The notes: generated by a model not told the origin, from the letters alone. Counted from the stretch's first letter, positions 11,920 through 26,106 are shown. The stretch is DNA of 64,000 bases from Purshia tridentata (GCA_003254885.1 QANT01009325.1:1-64000), one strand, 5' to 3'. Program-made: numbers and translations.

Positions 11920-14620
11920 GGCCTAAGGCTCTGTGAAAAATAACTGGGAAGGAGCAGGTAGATGATGATGATGATGCTTGAAGTTAGATCTCGCATTTTC
12001 CTAACTTTCTTGTGTAAAAATTACAGATAGGAAAGTGTCATGTATATGGGACTTATTGTAACTTTCCCAGTTAAGAGTCTTGTGATATGTAAATGATTCA
12101 TGCTCAGAGAATTCATTCAATCCAATGCTGAATTCCCAATGTTTTGGTTTTGTTTCTAGCATTGAAAATATCAAGAAATCTTGTTTGCAGTGTTCAGCTT
12201 ACAATGTTATGGAATTGAAAGTGTGTGATAATGTCCACCATGCTTGATTAGTTTAATTCATTGATTCATATCCTCTGTTGGGTTCTTGATGCCTGGTTTG
12301 CTCGATTTCCAATTCTTGCAGTGTATCATAAATTTTAAAAGGTGGCAAGCAAAATAGTGATGGATTCATAACACTTTTGGATATGTGCAGAATCAAATGC
12401 GAATATATTGGTTTGTGATACAGGAAGATTGCCTGAGAAAAAACAAGCACATCAAAGAATTCCATGTTCTCCATAACTTCACATGGAAGCGGCTCCTGAG
12501 TCCTGAGTCTGTGGTGGTGATAACAGGCACCAGAAATCGCATCACCACATCACATGGAATATATAATATATAACCAAGTGTTTGAATCTGTGTCAAGATT
12601 TTATACCACTGCAGGATTCTCCTGGAAGTCAATTTTTCCAAACCCTTTACAAAAACATTAACAAATTGGTTTTGAATAGTGAGTGGTCTCGTCTGTTTAA
12701 GTTGGTTATAGTGCAGATAGTGCATACACATACTGGACCAATCTAATTGGTTCACAATTGGGCCCCACATCGCACTATGTATAACTATATAACTAAGATT
12801 TATAAGCTGGAAGCGTCTCACGAGATTGTACTAAACACATGGTTTAGTAATCGGTGAAGACAAGGAGCACGTGAAGAAATTCATTTTTGTGTTTCTCATT
12901 GGTGATTGTTGTAGAGGCATGTGCTTAGCTTGGAGATGATTCATTAACTCTGAATACAACCATCATATCTTTTAGGATCCATAATTAAGAATTAGATTTA
13001 CCATTCAAATACAGATGGAGAGGAATAGTTCTGCACTAAGACATAATTTTTATTTTTTATTTTTTATTTTTATCAAATAATGCATTAATATGGAAATTAC
13101 AACTTTGATAAATTAATTAGCAAAATAGGCCTAATATGTTCTTGACTAATGAATTGATGCCTTTTACTTTAGCTTTTATTTTAGTGTTGATTGTCGGTGG
13201 TCCATAGCAAAATTTATACAGCACAGAACCACACACACATGAATATGATAATGATAGTGCACCCAAATTATGAGTCAACCTATGATGGACTCTTTGTCCC
13301 TCTCAATTCCAATTGAAATTTCGTCATTACATTAGTGGCTCTTTCTATTTTTAGAAATTTCCTTCATCTTCCTTCTCCTTTTCCTTCCAATTTTTTGTCA
13401 TAAGTTTACATTGTCAATCCAAAACCTTTATTTAAACAAAAATCTACAAAATTAATAATTTTAATTAACAATTTACAATTTATTAATATAGCATGTCAAA
13501 TGTTAACTCGACTTATTATTTATTTATATTTTAACTGTTTAAGCTTGATTGTATTTTGGTACCAAAACTTTAATTTCAAGAGGTTATAAGTTTGATACAT
13601 CAAATTTTTATTTTTACTTATTTTTTACAGCTGACTTTACTTATTTTCTATCTTACAAAATAAAAATTTTACAAAATATCGATAATGAATAGCTAGGTGA
13701 TGGAGATTGAGATTGTCTTCAAAAAGTATGAGAAATATTTTACTCATTACATGTATTTTTATAGTGGGCAAAATAGCGCTCGATAAATTAGTAATGAGTC
13801 ATGTGTGATATGTCGTTTACAGTTGGACACGTGGCAATCAGGTATAGCGTAGTTGGAGTCCAAAGGAACATAATTATAGGAATACAAGATAAAACCGGTC
13901 ATGACCAAACAAAAAACAAAAGATAAAAGAGGTCGACTGATATGGACAGGCAATAGCCGGTGACATTTTAACGGACGTGAGATCAACGGTTACTGTTCGT
14001 CCACTAACCCAGACAGAGTACAACCTTAAAACAACACAACCACCTCTGAGTTCCCATTTCTCAGCTATCTCTGTTCTCTCTCAGTGAGCTAAAGCTAGGG
14101 CTACTCAAAGGTAAGCTCTTTGTGTTATTTTGTGGTTCAAAATAACCAAATTGTATTTAGAGGTTTTGTTTGATAGCATTCCTGGTTCTTGAAGTTATTT
14201 CTGTGCATAGTTGACCTTCATATTGAATTAACTAATGCTATTTTATAATTCAAAGAAGTTTGCTTTTTTGCTTATATATATATATATATATTTTCAGTGT
14301 TTTCCTGTGAGTGTTTTCTAAAATTTATAGTTTGTTTTTGTTCAAGACGTGTTAGTTTGTGAATCTTTGAAGGTTCCATGTTTATAGATTTACCTGGAGG
14401 TTTTCATTTTCATTTTCGTATTTTATTGGCTTTTTAGGGTTGAAGAAGGAAAGTAATTGGAAGGAGATTCTGCTGCTTCTGAATAACAATACTAAGTGAT
14501 TTGGATTTGGGTGCTCTATATCTCCCTCTCTCTCTCTCTCTCTCTCCCTCTCTCTCTCTCCCTCCCTCAGTCTTAGCTGGGTTTCTTCTTTGTAGAGACT
14601 GTTGAGTAATTACAAAGTTG
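11920..14620. other. TRP1-type 3'UTR, intergenic DNA, then GRAS gene promoter and 5'UTR
   Basis: The 3'UTR probably runs to about 12.1-12.2 kb. From there to about 13.9 kb I see AT-rich DNA without a credible gene. A leader exon ending near 14110 (donor GTAAGC) and an acceptor-like TTTTTTAG near 14438 suggest a 5'UTR intron. I see no upstream ATG in the last leader exon before 14621. Confidence 0.5.
14521..14569. repeat. CT-rich pyrimidine tract in the GRAS gene 5'UTR
   Basis: Nearly pure CT/CCT repeats about 50 bases before the start codon, on the coding strand. Confidence 0.85.
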
Positions 14621-16879
14621 ATGACAATGGATCATCGTCTTAGGAGTTTCACTGATTCTTTCAATGGAGTCCAATTGGGCAACCAGCCTTTATCCATTCT
14701 TTCACATCAGAAAATTGCACCGCGATCCCAATTCGATAGTAATACCTTCTTAGATAATAATTATAGGGAACTTAGTTACCCTCAACCTGGTTTAACCCCG
14801 AATACTGTGTCCTCATACTCAAATGTGAGCCCTGAGGAAGATTCACTGGAAGATTGTGACTTTTCGGATGCAGTCTTGAAATACATAAATCAGATGCTTA
14901 TGGAAGAAGACATGGAGGACAAGACTTGCATGCTTCAAGAGTCTTTGGAACTTCAAGCGGCTGAGAAGTCATTTTATGAGGTCCTTGGAAAGAAATATCC
15001 CCCTTCCCCAGAACTAAACCGCGAGTATGCCACTCAATATGGTGAGAGCCCAGATGATAGTTTATCTAGAAATTGCAGTAACTATATCACTAGTAGTTGT
15101 AACAGTAGTGGTGGCTATTTTGGTGATGATACCTTGATTCACAGTCCAGGTGGATATTTGTCTCAATTAAAGGCTCTTCCAGCTTATGGAATATCTCAAT
15201 CATCTTATAGCTCTTCAACTGGGGTCTGTAGCCTGGATGGGCTGGTGGACTCTCCCAGTAGTAGTCTTCAGGTCCCAGATCTTAGTACTGAGAGCCAATC
15301 TGTTTGGCAGTTCAAGAAGGGGGTTGAGGAGGCTAGTAGATTTCTTCCTATTGAGACTAAGTTGGTTGTTGATCTGGAGGAATATAGGTCGTTGGCTCAA
15401 GTGCCAAGGTTTGGGACTGATGAGGCAGTTGTCAAGGTGGAGAAAAAGGATGAAGGGGAGTATTCTCCTGGTGGGTCAAAGGGAAGGAAGAATCTGTTAA
15501 GGGAGGATGAAGATATGGAGGAAAGGAGGAGTAGCAAGCAAGCAGCTGTTTCTACAGAATCTACTCTGCGGTCCGAGATGTTTGATATTGTATTGCTTTG
15601 TAGTGAAGGGAAGGGTCTGTATCACTTGGAATCTCTTCGTGAGGCCTTGCAGAATGGAATGAGCAAAAGTGTGCCACAAAATGGGCAATCCAAAGCAGCA
15701 AATGGAGGGAAAGGTCGCAGTAAGAAACAAAGTGTTAAAAAGGAAGTGGTGGATTTGAGAACTCTCCTAATTAATTGTGCACAAGCAGTTGCAGCTGATG
15801 ATCATAGGAGCGCAAATGAACTGCTAAACAAGGTCAGACAGCATTCTTCTCCTTTTGGAGATGGGAACCAGAGACTGGCTCATTGCTTTGCTGATGGCCT
15901 TGAGGCACGCTTAGCTGGTACTGGTAGCCAGATTTATAAAGGCCTTGTTAGCAAAAGAACATCTGCTGCTGATGTCTTGAAAGCTTACCATCTATTCCTT
16001 GCTGCATGCCCATTTAAAAAAATTTCTAATTTTGTCTCAAACAAGACAATAATGAATATGGCAGCAAACGCAACGAGGGTCCATGTCATTGATTTTGGCA
16101 TCCTTTATGGTTTCCAATGGCCGACCCTTATTCAACGGATCTCGTGGAGGGATGGTGGACCCCCAAAGCTTCGGATTACTGGAATCGAATTTCCCCAACC
16201 AGGATTCCGGCCAGCTGAGCGAGTGGATGAAACAGGACGTCGCTTGGCAGCTTATGCCGAGAAGTTCAACGTGCCATTTGAGTACAATGCTATTGCAAAG
16301 AAATGGGATCTCATTAAACTTGAGGAACTCAAGATTGACAGGGATGAGTTTCTTGTTGTTAACTGTTTATATCGGGGTAAGAATTTGCTTGATGAAAGTG
16401 TGACTGTGGACAGTGCACGAAATAGGGTTCTCGATTTGATAAGGAGAATTAGTCCGGACATTTTCATCCATGGAGTTGTTAATGGAGCGTACAATGCCCC
16501 CTTCTTTGTCACCAGGTTCCGGGAGGCTTTATTTCATTTTTCTTCATTGTTTGATATGCTTGAAACAGTTGTACCCCGTGAGGATCGGGAGAGGATGTTG
16601 ATTGAGAAAGAGATCATTGGCAGGGAGGCTTTGAATGTCATAGCTTGTGAGGGCTGGGAGAGAGTGGAAAGGCCAGAAACATACAAGCAGTGGCAAGTCC
16701 GTAACTTGAGGGCTGGGTTTCTGCAACTACCTTTAGACCGAGAGCTTGTGAAGAGGGCAACTGAGAAAGTGAGATCTAGTTACCACAAGGACTTTGTCAT
16801 TGATGAAGATGGCCGCTGGCTGTTGCAGGGATGGAAGGGACGAACCGTCTTTGCCCTTTCTGCTTGGAAACCTGTTTAA
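14621..16879 (+). CDS. GRAS-family transcriptional regulator, SCL14/SCL33/SCL11 group (LISCL)
   Basis: A single uninterrupted exon encodes 752 residues, as usual for this intron-poor family. I start at the ATG at 14621 (MTMDHRLRSF); an in-frame ATG at 14627 is equally possible. Residues 1-370 are an acidic, serine-rich N-terminal half with motifs typical of the LISCL subgroup (LEDCDFSDAVLKYINQMLME). The GRAS domain starts at about 376 with VDLRTLLINCAQAVAADDH. It continues through the VHIID core (VHVIDFGILYGFQWPTLIQR, from residue 487), a PFYRE region and a SAW end (GWKGRTVFALSAWKPV). Known SCL14 acts with TGA factors on detoxification genes; that role here is inference. No miR171 target word is expected in this group and none is seen. 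The neighbouring YidD gene is convergent. Confidence 0.95.
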   Translation: MTMDHRLRSFTDSFNGVQLGNQPLSILSHQKIAPRSQFDSNTFLDNNYRELSYPQPGLTPNTVSSYSNVSPEEDSLEDCDFSDAVLKYINQMLMEEDMEDKTCMLQESLELQAAEKSFYEVLGKKYPPSPELNREYATQYGESPDDSLSRNCSNYITSSCNSSGGYFGDDTLIHSPGGYLSQLKALPAYGISQSSYSSSTGVCSLDGLVDSPSSSLQVPDLSTESQSVWQFKKGVEEASRFLPIETKLVVDLEEYRSLAQVPRFGTDEAVVKVEKKDEGEYSPGGSKGRKNLLREDEDMEERRSSKQAAVSTESTLRSEMFDIVLLCSEGKGLYHLESLREALQNGMSKSVPQNGQSKAANGGKGRSKKQSVKKEVVDLRTLLINCAQAVAADDHRSANELLNKVRQHSSPFGDGNQRLAHCFADGLEARLAGTGSQIYKGLVSKRTSAADVLKAYHLFLAACPFKKISNFVSNKTIMNMAANATRVHVIDFGILYGFQWPTLIQRISWRDGGPPKLRITGIEFPQPGFRPAERVDETGRRLAAYAEKFNVPFEYNAIAKKWDLIKLEELKIDRDEFLVVNCLYRGKNLLDESVTVDSARNRVLDLIRRISPDIFIHGVVNGAYNAPFFVTRFREALFHFSSLFDMLETVVPREDRERMLIEKEIIGREALNVIACEGWERVERPETYKQWQVRNLRAGFLQLPLDRELVKRATEKVRSSYHKDFVIDEDGRWLLQGWKGRTVFALSAWKPV

Positions 16880-18217
16880 GGGACTTGAAAGGCACAATTA
16901 TTAGTGCTTGTAATCTGCTTCTTAGTTCTTCGGCATTCAACAGGGTTGCTGCGGGGATTCGAGGTAATTGTGTTTCTTGATTTAAGTTTTTGGTTATCTC
17001 TCTCTCTCTCTCTCTCTCTCCCGTGACATTCACTTTGTTGAATAATCTGGCAGGTAAACGGGGCAGCTGATTCAATTGTTGATGGTTGATTATAGATGGT
17101 TCATGCTAAGTGATGGTCATTGGAGTGGTGCTTTGTCACCATGTAGAAGTCATGAGGGATTATCATATAACACTTCTTCTCACTAAGATGTGATGTACTT
17201 GAGTTTTACTATAGTCTGATGACCCCCAATAGGCATTCAGCAAGGTAAAGTTTAGTCCCATTTGCACCATCTTGTTCAAATTCAACAAGCAGAAGAGAAA
17301 AACTTTGCAGTTCTGTTTTATACGATTTGTGCTTTTATGAAAGAAGCCCTTTGGAGTTTTGTCACTTGTCACTACTCGTTCTGTCTCTCTAGCTTCACTA
17401 GCATAATTCTTGAATGATGTAATAACATTAGTTGGCATTTCTTCTGTTATTTATTAGATTAAGTGGTTTCGAAAACAGTCTTATTCATTCGTAACCACTT
17501 AAAAGTTTTTAAACTTAAAAACAATCTTATTCGTACCCACTTATTCGTATAGATTTTAAACTTAAAAAGCTTCTTGCTTTTAAGTAATGCTCCGTCCAAG
17601 GTAATCCAGAGGCATCTAAAATTAAACAATTTGGGGTGTGACAGTCTTTGGGATCAAGGACAAGGTGCTCCTTCATTGGACCACAGGACCACTACAATGA
17701 GTCCACCAACCGATCCCCATTTGATTAATCCTTAGTGCTACTACATTAGAAAATTGTCGCAGCAATTATATATTATGGATGAGACAGTAGTGACTATAAT
17801 CAATCAATTAATTGTGCTGTGGGACAAACTATGAAATAATGCAACCTAGGCTCATCTTTTCACTTCTCTTGGTATTCATTATTTGGATAATCAAACACTT
17901 TTCCCCTGTACAAAATTATACCCTCTTAGTGCATAATCATGATGTACCAACTTTAAAAAATTTTCAACTATTTCTGTCATACCGTACCGATACAAGGAAC
18001 ATAATATTTTGCATCAACGACCCAAATCATGCTTGCAAAGAAGTTGACAACAAAAACATGTTGGTACTAAGAAAATAATTCAACAACCTTGTAAACAAGA
18101 AATGTTGGTAGTAAGGAAAGATGATTATTATATTTTCATATAATAAATTGTATGTATACACGTTTATTTCACAATAATCGACGTATAATCATGTGAAGAG
18201 ATCGGAATGGGATTGTG
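16880..18217. other. GRAS gene 3'UTR and convergent intergenic space
   Basis: The 3'UTR probably extends to about 17.4 kb and contains a TC microsatellite at 16997-17021. The remaining DNA up to the 3' end of the minus-strand YidD gene shows no supported gene. Confidence 0.5.
16997..17021. repeat. (TC)n microsatellite in the GRAS gene 3'UTR
   Basis: TC dinucleotide run downstream of the stop codon. Confidence 0.9.
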
Positions 18218-18894
18218 TTATTCTTCTTCTTCTTCACGTAAATTTGTCTCGTCGAACCATCGAGGAGGGTCATATCCAGAGCCACCTAAAAAATGAATTC
18301 ACATAAATTGAAAGACCCAAAAAGAAAATCCCAAGAAAGTTATGAAAATGAATATTACCAAGGGGATTGCAACGACAGAGACGCCAAGCGGTCAAGATGG
18401 TACCCTTTGCAACCCCATATTTCTTGTAAGCTTGCATGGAGTAGTCACTGCAAGTTGGAACATAACGACAACTCTTGGGCAACACAGGTGAGATTTCCCC
18501 TGTTTTTCCAATTTCCTTCATTTAGTATTAAACCCACCCACCATTACTCTTAATTTAGTGAAAAGAAGCTTACTTTTGTAGAACTTGAGCACAGACAATG
18601 CAACTTTCACTCCCAAATTATCCACTTCCTTATCTGACTACGAGAAAAATTCATGGTGAGCAATTTCATTGTGTACAGAAATTGGGTGAGAGAGAGAGAG
18701 AGAGTACCTTGTGGATTGCTTGGGTTGGAGTGCGAGTCTCCGTTCAGTCCATTGATTAATGGCCCACGGCGAGCTCTCGAAGCATGGTAATGGTATTTAT
18801 TGGGGAAAATTTTGTGGGAATTGAAGCTAGGGTTTTGAGATTGAATAGCTATATCCAGAGGTTTATGGAAGTTAACGAACATAACAGCCGCCAT
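18218..18894 (-). CDS. yidD: Plastid YidD-like membrane protein insertion efficiency factor
   Basis: Four minus-strand exons join in frame: 18894-18708, 18633-18574, 18499-18359, 18285-18218. The product is 151 residues. The first 60 or so residues are basic and low in acidic residues, which suggests a plastid transit peptide. The YidD core follows: VALSVLKFYKREISPVLP, then SCRYVPTCSDYSMQAYKKYG, then TAWRLCRCNPLGGSGYDPP, and a short acidic tail (REEEEE). The three conserved cysteines in CRYxPTCSxY and CRCNP are present. In bacteria YidD aids YidC-mediated membrane insertion. A plastid role with the Alb3 homologue is inference. The exon 3 acceptor was chosen because it gives the conserved FYKREISP junction. 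The gene is convergent with the GRAS gene. Confidence 0.9.
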
Positions 18895-19746
18895 ATTTAG
18901 CTGCGCTTGAGTCGAGCGAGCTTATGATATTTTCTTTTTGGGTCGTGGAAATGACGTCGTTTTTTTCATTCAACACATGATGTAAAATCTTTTAAACGAT
19001 ATCTGAACAAATTTTATATCCGTAAGTCCTACATAATATTGCATTTTCACGTTTTTCCTCACTTTTTTTTTTCTTTTTATATAAAAATCCATGGGTACAA
19101 TCACAGTCCCTATGGATAGAATAATATTTGGTCCAGTAGAATCAACCTTTGAAAGTATGCTTTGAAAGAAAAAACTAAATAAATTGACATTTTGTTGTAC
19201 TCTCAAGATGACGATAATACCGATTATATTCCAGCCCAAATTGACATCTTCCCAAAATGATCGATATTGTCCTATAGAATGTACAATTTTATTTTTTGCT
19301 TTAAAAAATATATGTAGAAGTCACTGGCAGTCATCTTTAATTTTGATTGCTTTCTAAAACCATTGCAGCAGGCTTTTGCATATATATATAAGCAGTGGAA
19401 TATAACATAACATTCTAATTATGTAGAAGCAAAGTACAAGGCAAAACAGGCTCTGGCAACCACTTGCATTATTAGAAGTGCAGGCAACCCAAAATTCAGA
19501 TGTCAGACACCCATATAAACCCAGCGATGAGACCCCTGGAATAAAAATCTAAATTTGTTTCACTGCATACACACCTTAATAAATATGCTAGTCGCTTTTA
19601 AGTTCTATTACAGTCAAAACAAAGACGCGTAAGGGGGAGATCTTCATCTTCTTTGTGGCATTACAATCCAAAACTAAAGGGAGATGCTCTAAAATAAAAC
19701 TTAAGTACAAAATATTGTCCCAGACCAACAAGGTATCTGCAGAGAA
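18895..19746. other. YidD promoter region and 3' flank of the Rossmann-protein gene
   Basis: AT-rich. No additional gene is supported. A short AT run lies near 19380-19390. The end of the region probably holds the 3'UTR of the next minus-strand gene. Confidence 0.45.
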
Positions 19747-22057
<2,311 letters not shown>

Positions 22058-22512
22058 CACACTCTAGTTGTACGGACCAGTTTCCATCCACCCCTCGGTC
22101 ACAATTGCAACGCCCAAAACCGCGAACCAGCGCCGTAAGAGAAACAGAGAAAGAGGTAGCCGTAGAAGATTTTGGTTCGTTTCTTATTCGTTTTCTCTTC
22201 TATCACCTTATACCTTATCTCTTCACCCACTTGATATGACAGGACCTATACTGAAGTGTATGTATCAATGTCACCTGGTAATATGAGTTTTGGGATTTGC
22301 TTAGTATTATAATCTGAAACAAAATGTCCCAAAAAAACCATGTCCACAAGCTCACATTTCAACAACTCTCAGTACAATCTAATTTCTTGCGGTAATTGTA
22401 GCCACACACATATAGAAGAAACTGGGTTATCTTAGAATATCCCACTCAAAATTAATCGGCTATTTTCTTATTATGGGAGTATAACTGTATATGGCGAGAT
22501 AGATAAAAATTA

Positions 22513-22560
22513 AAATAGACGTCAACTCTTTATTTTTTGGCCGTTAAATAGACGTCAACT
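22513..22560 (-). mobile_element. Ultra-short A-tailed insertion 4 with perfect 15-bp repeats
   Basis: AAATAGACGTCAACT is repeated at 22513-22527 and 22546-22560. The 18-nt insert reads AACGGCCAAAAAATAAAG on the minus strand. It shares GGCC plus A-run with insertion 15. Confidence 0.7.
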
Positions 22561-22990
22561 TTAATAAAGTTAAATAACATAAAAGCATATTAATATGTAG
22601 TAATTGTAAGATTAAACTTTACGTCGAATCTAATTACTGTCAACGCAAGTAACCAAGGCTAGGTGAAGAAAATACAAAAGGGGAGCCAATAGTTGATTGA
22701 AATTCATGTGAAAGATGGAGATGGATCACCATTTTGCAGTCAATGATGCAAATACAAGTGTCTGCTAGTGTAGTTTCTAGAGAGTAGAGACAACAGAATA
22801 TGATATCAGTGTGCTTAAAACATTAAACTCTTTTTATAATCACCCTGTGATCTAGGAGATATCATTTTCACACTGTTTCTTGCTCATCAATTATGCTTCC
22901 CACTTCAATTCTCAAATATATATATGATTATGTCCCTTTCATTACGTTGATCATATTATTATATCCCTCGTGACTCCCGTGATTGGCATT

Positions 22991-23039
22991 GAGTTCCATT
23001 CTTTTTTATTTTTTATTTTGGTCAAGAGAGTTCTATTCT
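22991..23039 (-). mobile_element. Ultra-short A-tailed insertion 5 with 12-bp repeats
   Basis: Repeats at 22991-23002 and 23028-23039 match 11 of 12. The insert reads TCTTGACC followed by A-rich sequence on the minus strand. Confidence 0.6.
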
Positions 23040-23374
23040 AATAATTGTACTTGCAAATAGATTATGACTCCATTTACAAGGGCATAGGAGTTAACGTGAT
23101 TAGAAAACTCAAGAGTGTGTGTGTTAACGTAATGTTGTTTATGTTTTGTTGTTAAATTGTCAATCTAAACTATTGATTAATTAAGTAATTATTACTTAAA
23201 TCTCGGTCATGATTGATAAATTAATAATATAAAATATTTAAAAAAAGACAATAAATATTTTATTATGAATTAATATGTGAATACAATGAGATCGAAAAAA
23301 GGGATGATAAGATGATTAAGATCCCTAAAAAACATTGATTTCTCTCCTCATACAAACAAGTGCTTGTTGTAGGC

Positions 23375-24995
23375 CTAAGCTGTGACCGATGTCTCCACTG
23401 CAACCTTCCCAGAGTAGCCAACTTCAGATTTCCTGTCAACCTCCCAAAGCTCTGGCAGTGCTTCCCTGAGGTTGTGGATGCTTTCAAGTGCGTAATCTGC
23501 ACCTTTAACTCTCTGGGATGTGCCAACCTGTACATTCAATAATCACAAAATACAAGGCATCAGTTGGTGACCAAATTGTCATTATATAGAGTATATGTTA
23601 GTCCTCACATTATTTGTGGGGTATGTAGAACTTCCAATATTGGCTTACCAGCACAGTCTGAAGACCCACTCGTTTGCCAGCTTGTATGTTGCGGACACTA
23701 TCTTCAAAGAAGAGCTGACAGAGCCAAAAACATCAACAACAGATAAGCATTGATTAAACTATACATGGTAGTATCTAATTATCTAAAAGAACCTGATGTC
23801 CCAATCCTAAGAGTGAATATGTATCTTACTGTTCTCTGAGGGTTGATGCTGGCAATCTTGAGAGCCTTTTCTATGGCGACTTCTGATGGTTTGCACACAA
23901 TTGGGGTTTTTGGCAATTTGGAGGTGGGGTTTGTTTTGGCAAAGTGGCCAATGATGTCAAAAATTTGAGAGTTGCTAGTAGTTGTGGCAGGAACTTCAGC
24001 CGCAGGGGTAGCACTAGTAGTAGTAGTAGTGTTTAATCCCACAAACTCAATGTCATCTTCATCATCAGAAACAGTGCTTTTGTGAATAGGATTGAGGGTC
24101 TCAAAGCAAAGAATCCCTTCGAAACACTCTTCCAATCCGAGCCTGCTTAGTGCTTTAGCAGCATGGACCTTATCTGCATTTGTGAATATCTGTTTCACAT
24201 AGAAAACAGAAAGGATTAGCACAAAGAAGAAAAGTTTAAAACCTTTGGCCTTTACTTGGCTATCATTTGGTAATGAGGCGCTTACAATTTTCCGGTAAGG
24301 CAGGTTCAGCAAAAGATTCCTCAACACCGGGTCGGGTTTTATGTTCTCATAAGGTAATCTTCCATGGACAAAGCTGTTACATAGGAAAGGCAAAGGTTAG
24401 CAAATCCTTGAGGACTAGTTAATACAGCAAGATGTAAAAGGCTGATCAAATAGCAGAAGGGCTTCCCACCTGTGATATTCATCATAGTCAAAGTCATAGC
24501 CGATTGCCTGCAAAGGAAGTATAAAATTTTTTTTAGAAATAATTCATTAACAAGCTTGGCAATAAATAAAAATGCCACAAAGATGGGGAAGTATCAAAAC
24601 GTACCCTAAGACCAGCCATTGTTGTTCCATAGTTCTTGTACAGCAGGTTACACAAGTCAGGGATTTTGCTCTTCTCAATGCCAAGCTTTTCCACCATATA
24701 ATCTACAGAAGAAAAAAAAAAATCAATACCAAAACAAAAAAATAAATGTGAATTCCAAGGCCTAACTAGCATACAAACTTACCTTCTATATTGTTGCGGC
24801 AAGCTGTAGCAACCCCAGTACTAAGGGGATATAGAGTATCATCTAGATCTGCCATTTGGAAAAAACAAGTGGTCAAGATGATGTTCTCCAAGTTAATTCA
24901 GATTGACATGCAAATTTCTAAATGTTAAAACGCTTACCAAACAGAAGACAGTCATATTTTGGCCTCTGAGCCTGCCTGTAGCCTTCAAATTCCAT
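23375..24995 (-). CDS. HAD-superfamily pyrimidine 5'-nucleotidase-like protein (Sdt1 type)
   Basis: Eight exons join in frame: 24995-24938, 24848-24783, 24702-24605, 24507-24470, 24373-24286, 24189-23830, 23714-23649, 23527-23375. The product is 308 residues. HAD motif I is DLDDTLYP (from residue 20) with both catalytic Asp. Motif II is IFTNADK (117-123). A conserved Lys follows at KPSEVAIEKALKIA, and motif IV is LFFEDSVRNI (from 237). The family dephosphorylates small phosphorylated substrates, in yeast Sdt1 pyrimidine nucleotides; the substrate here is not shown. The large exon 6 carries an acidic, then Thr/Ala-rich insertion (DDEDDIEF, then a TTTTT run) between motif II and the Lys. A 5'UTR intron probably spans 25010-25838, with a TATA-like element near 26008. 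Confidence 0.92.
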
Positions 24996-25009
24996 TTTGA
25001 TCAAGAAAC

Positions 25010-25838
25010 CTTCAGGAGGGAAAAAAGAAGTGAAAACTAAGTTGCATGATAGCTTAATCCACTCAAATTTATATGGAGTTTCATTTTGATTCTCAAACTA
25101 AAAATTTTCATGGCTGGTAAATAATTAGTGGGCCTTTTGACTCAGATTACCACCAAAAGAAGAGAAAGGGTCTATCAGTGAACAATCTGAGGACAATTAA
25201 CCTGGAGCTCGGTAGATAAGGCTTTCTTAGTTTCTGAATGGACAATCCACAACTGCTACTATAAATTGAATCAAGAAGAGGTGGATCAATTGGCTTTATG
25301 GGTTTCAACTTTGGATATACACCTAGCAAGTTAATTGCTTAAAAGTTGTATTTACTTTATAAAATCAGCTGTCCACATATGAACTCCCATGACATCCATA
25401 GATAAAGCATAAAGCCACAAAAAAAGTAATTTAAGCAAAGTTCATCTGATTTTATAAGCACTTTCCAGTGTCTCATAGCCTGAGGGAACAAGTACAACTC
25501 ATTCAGAATACTTTCCAAGTAGCACTAAAAAGAATGATATTTAACTTAGCTTAAAGTTAATGATCAAGATAACATCAATGAGGAAACAAAGTCCACATTT
25601 AAGTTGAAAACCCTTAACAAAACTTTGTATGATCAAACATAGCCAAAACTTTGTGGGAAGTGGGTATTATGTGAAATGAACACCTTGCTTATCTCAGATG
25701 ATGAAAAACGAAATTTTACAATAAAGACTGGAAATGATTTTTTTGGGGTCAAAAGAAACTGGAAATGCTAGAGAGATGGAAACCCAAATCTTCAAATTCT
25801 ATATATGGCCATTAATCAAAATGTTTAATCAAACTTAC
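25010..25838 (-). other. Probable 5'UTR intron of the HAD gene
   Basis: On the minus strand a donor GTAAGTTTG begins at 25838, right after a CT-rich leader. An acceptor CTGAAG ends at 25010, fourteen bases before the ATG. It contains insertion 6. Confidence 0.6.
25727..25767 (-). mobile_element. Ultra-short A-tailed insertion 6 with 10-bp repeats
   Basis: ACTGGAAATG occurs at 25727-25736 and 25758-25767. The insert reads TTCTTTTGACCCC plus A-run on the minus strand. Confidence 0.55.
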
Positions 25839-26003
25839 CAGCAGACTAAAATGCCAATACCAGAATGACCCCCTAAGAGAGAGGAAGAGAAAGAAAGAAA
25901 GAGAGTTTCTTTCTTGCAAGGCGAGAACTCTGAAAAGAGAAAGCAATGCTAAAGGTATTGAAGAATGAGAGAGTGGGAGGAAGAAGTAGAGGAGCAGAGG
26001 TGG

Positions 26004-26012
26004 GTTTAAATA
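26004..26012 (-). promoter_or_regulatory. Probable TATA box of the HAD gene
   Basis: TATTTAAAC on the minus strand stands just upstream of a CT-rich leader exon. Confidence 0.5.
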
Positions 26013-26067
26013 GGCAAACCGTTTGTTTAATTCCCACGAGTTTCTCAATTTTTAAATTTTTAAATTC

Positions 26068-26106
26068 AATTATTTTTCATCTGTTTTTTTTAATTATTAT
26101 TCATCT
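26068..26106 (-). mobile_element. Minimal A-run insertion 7 with 15-bp repeats
   Basis: Repeats at 26068-26082 and 26092-26106 match 14 of 15. They flank only GTTTTTTTT, an A-run with one extra base on the minus strand. Confidence 0.5.

Larger units (their letters stand above)
22058..23374. other. Promoter of the Rossmann-protein gene and intergenic DNA
   Basis: No additional gene is supported. Two tiny A-tailed insertions are present (22513-22560 and 22991-23039). Confidence 0.5.

Noticed and set aside
14618-14620. Non-ATG start three bases before the GRAS ATG
   Set aside because: A TTG start has no support when an ATG follows immediately in frame.
22318-22352. CCCAAAAAAACC between two ATGTCC words
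   Set aside because: A 6-bp repeat is too short to separate from chance in AT-rich DNA.
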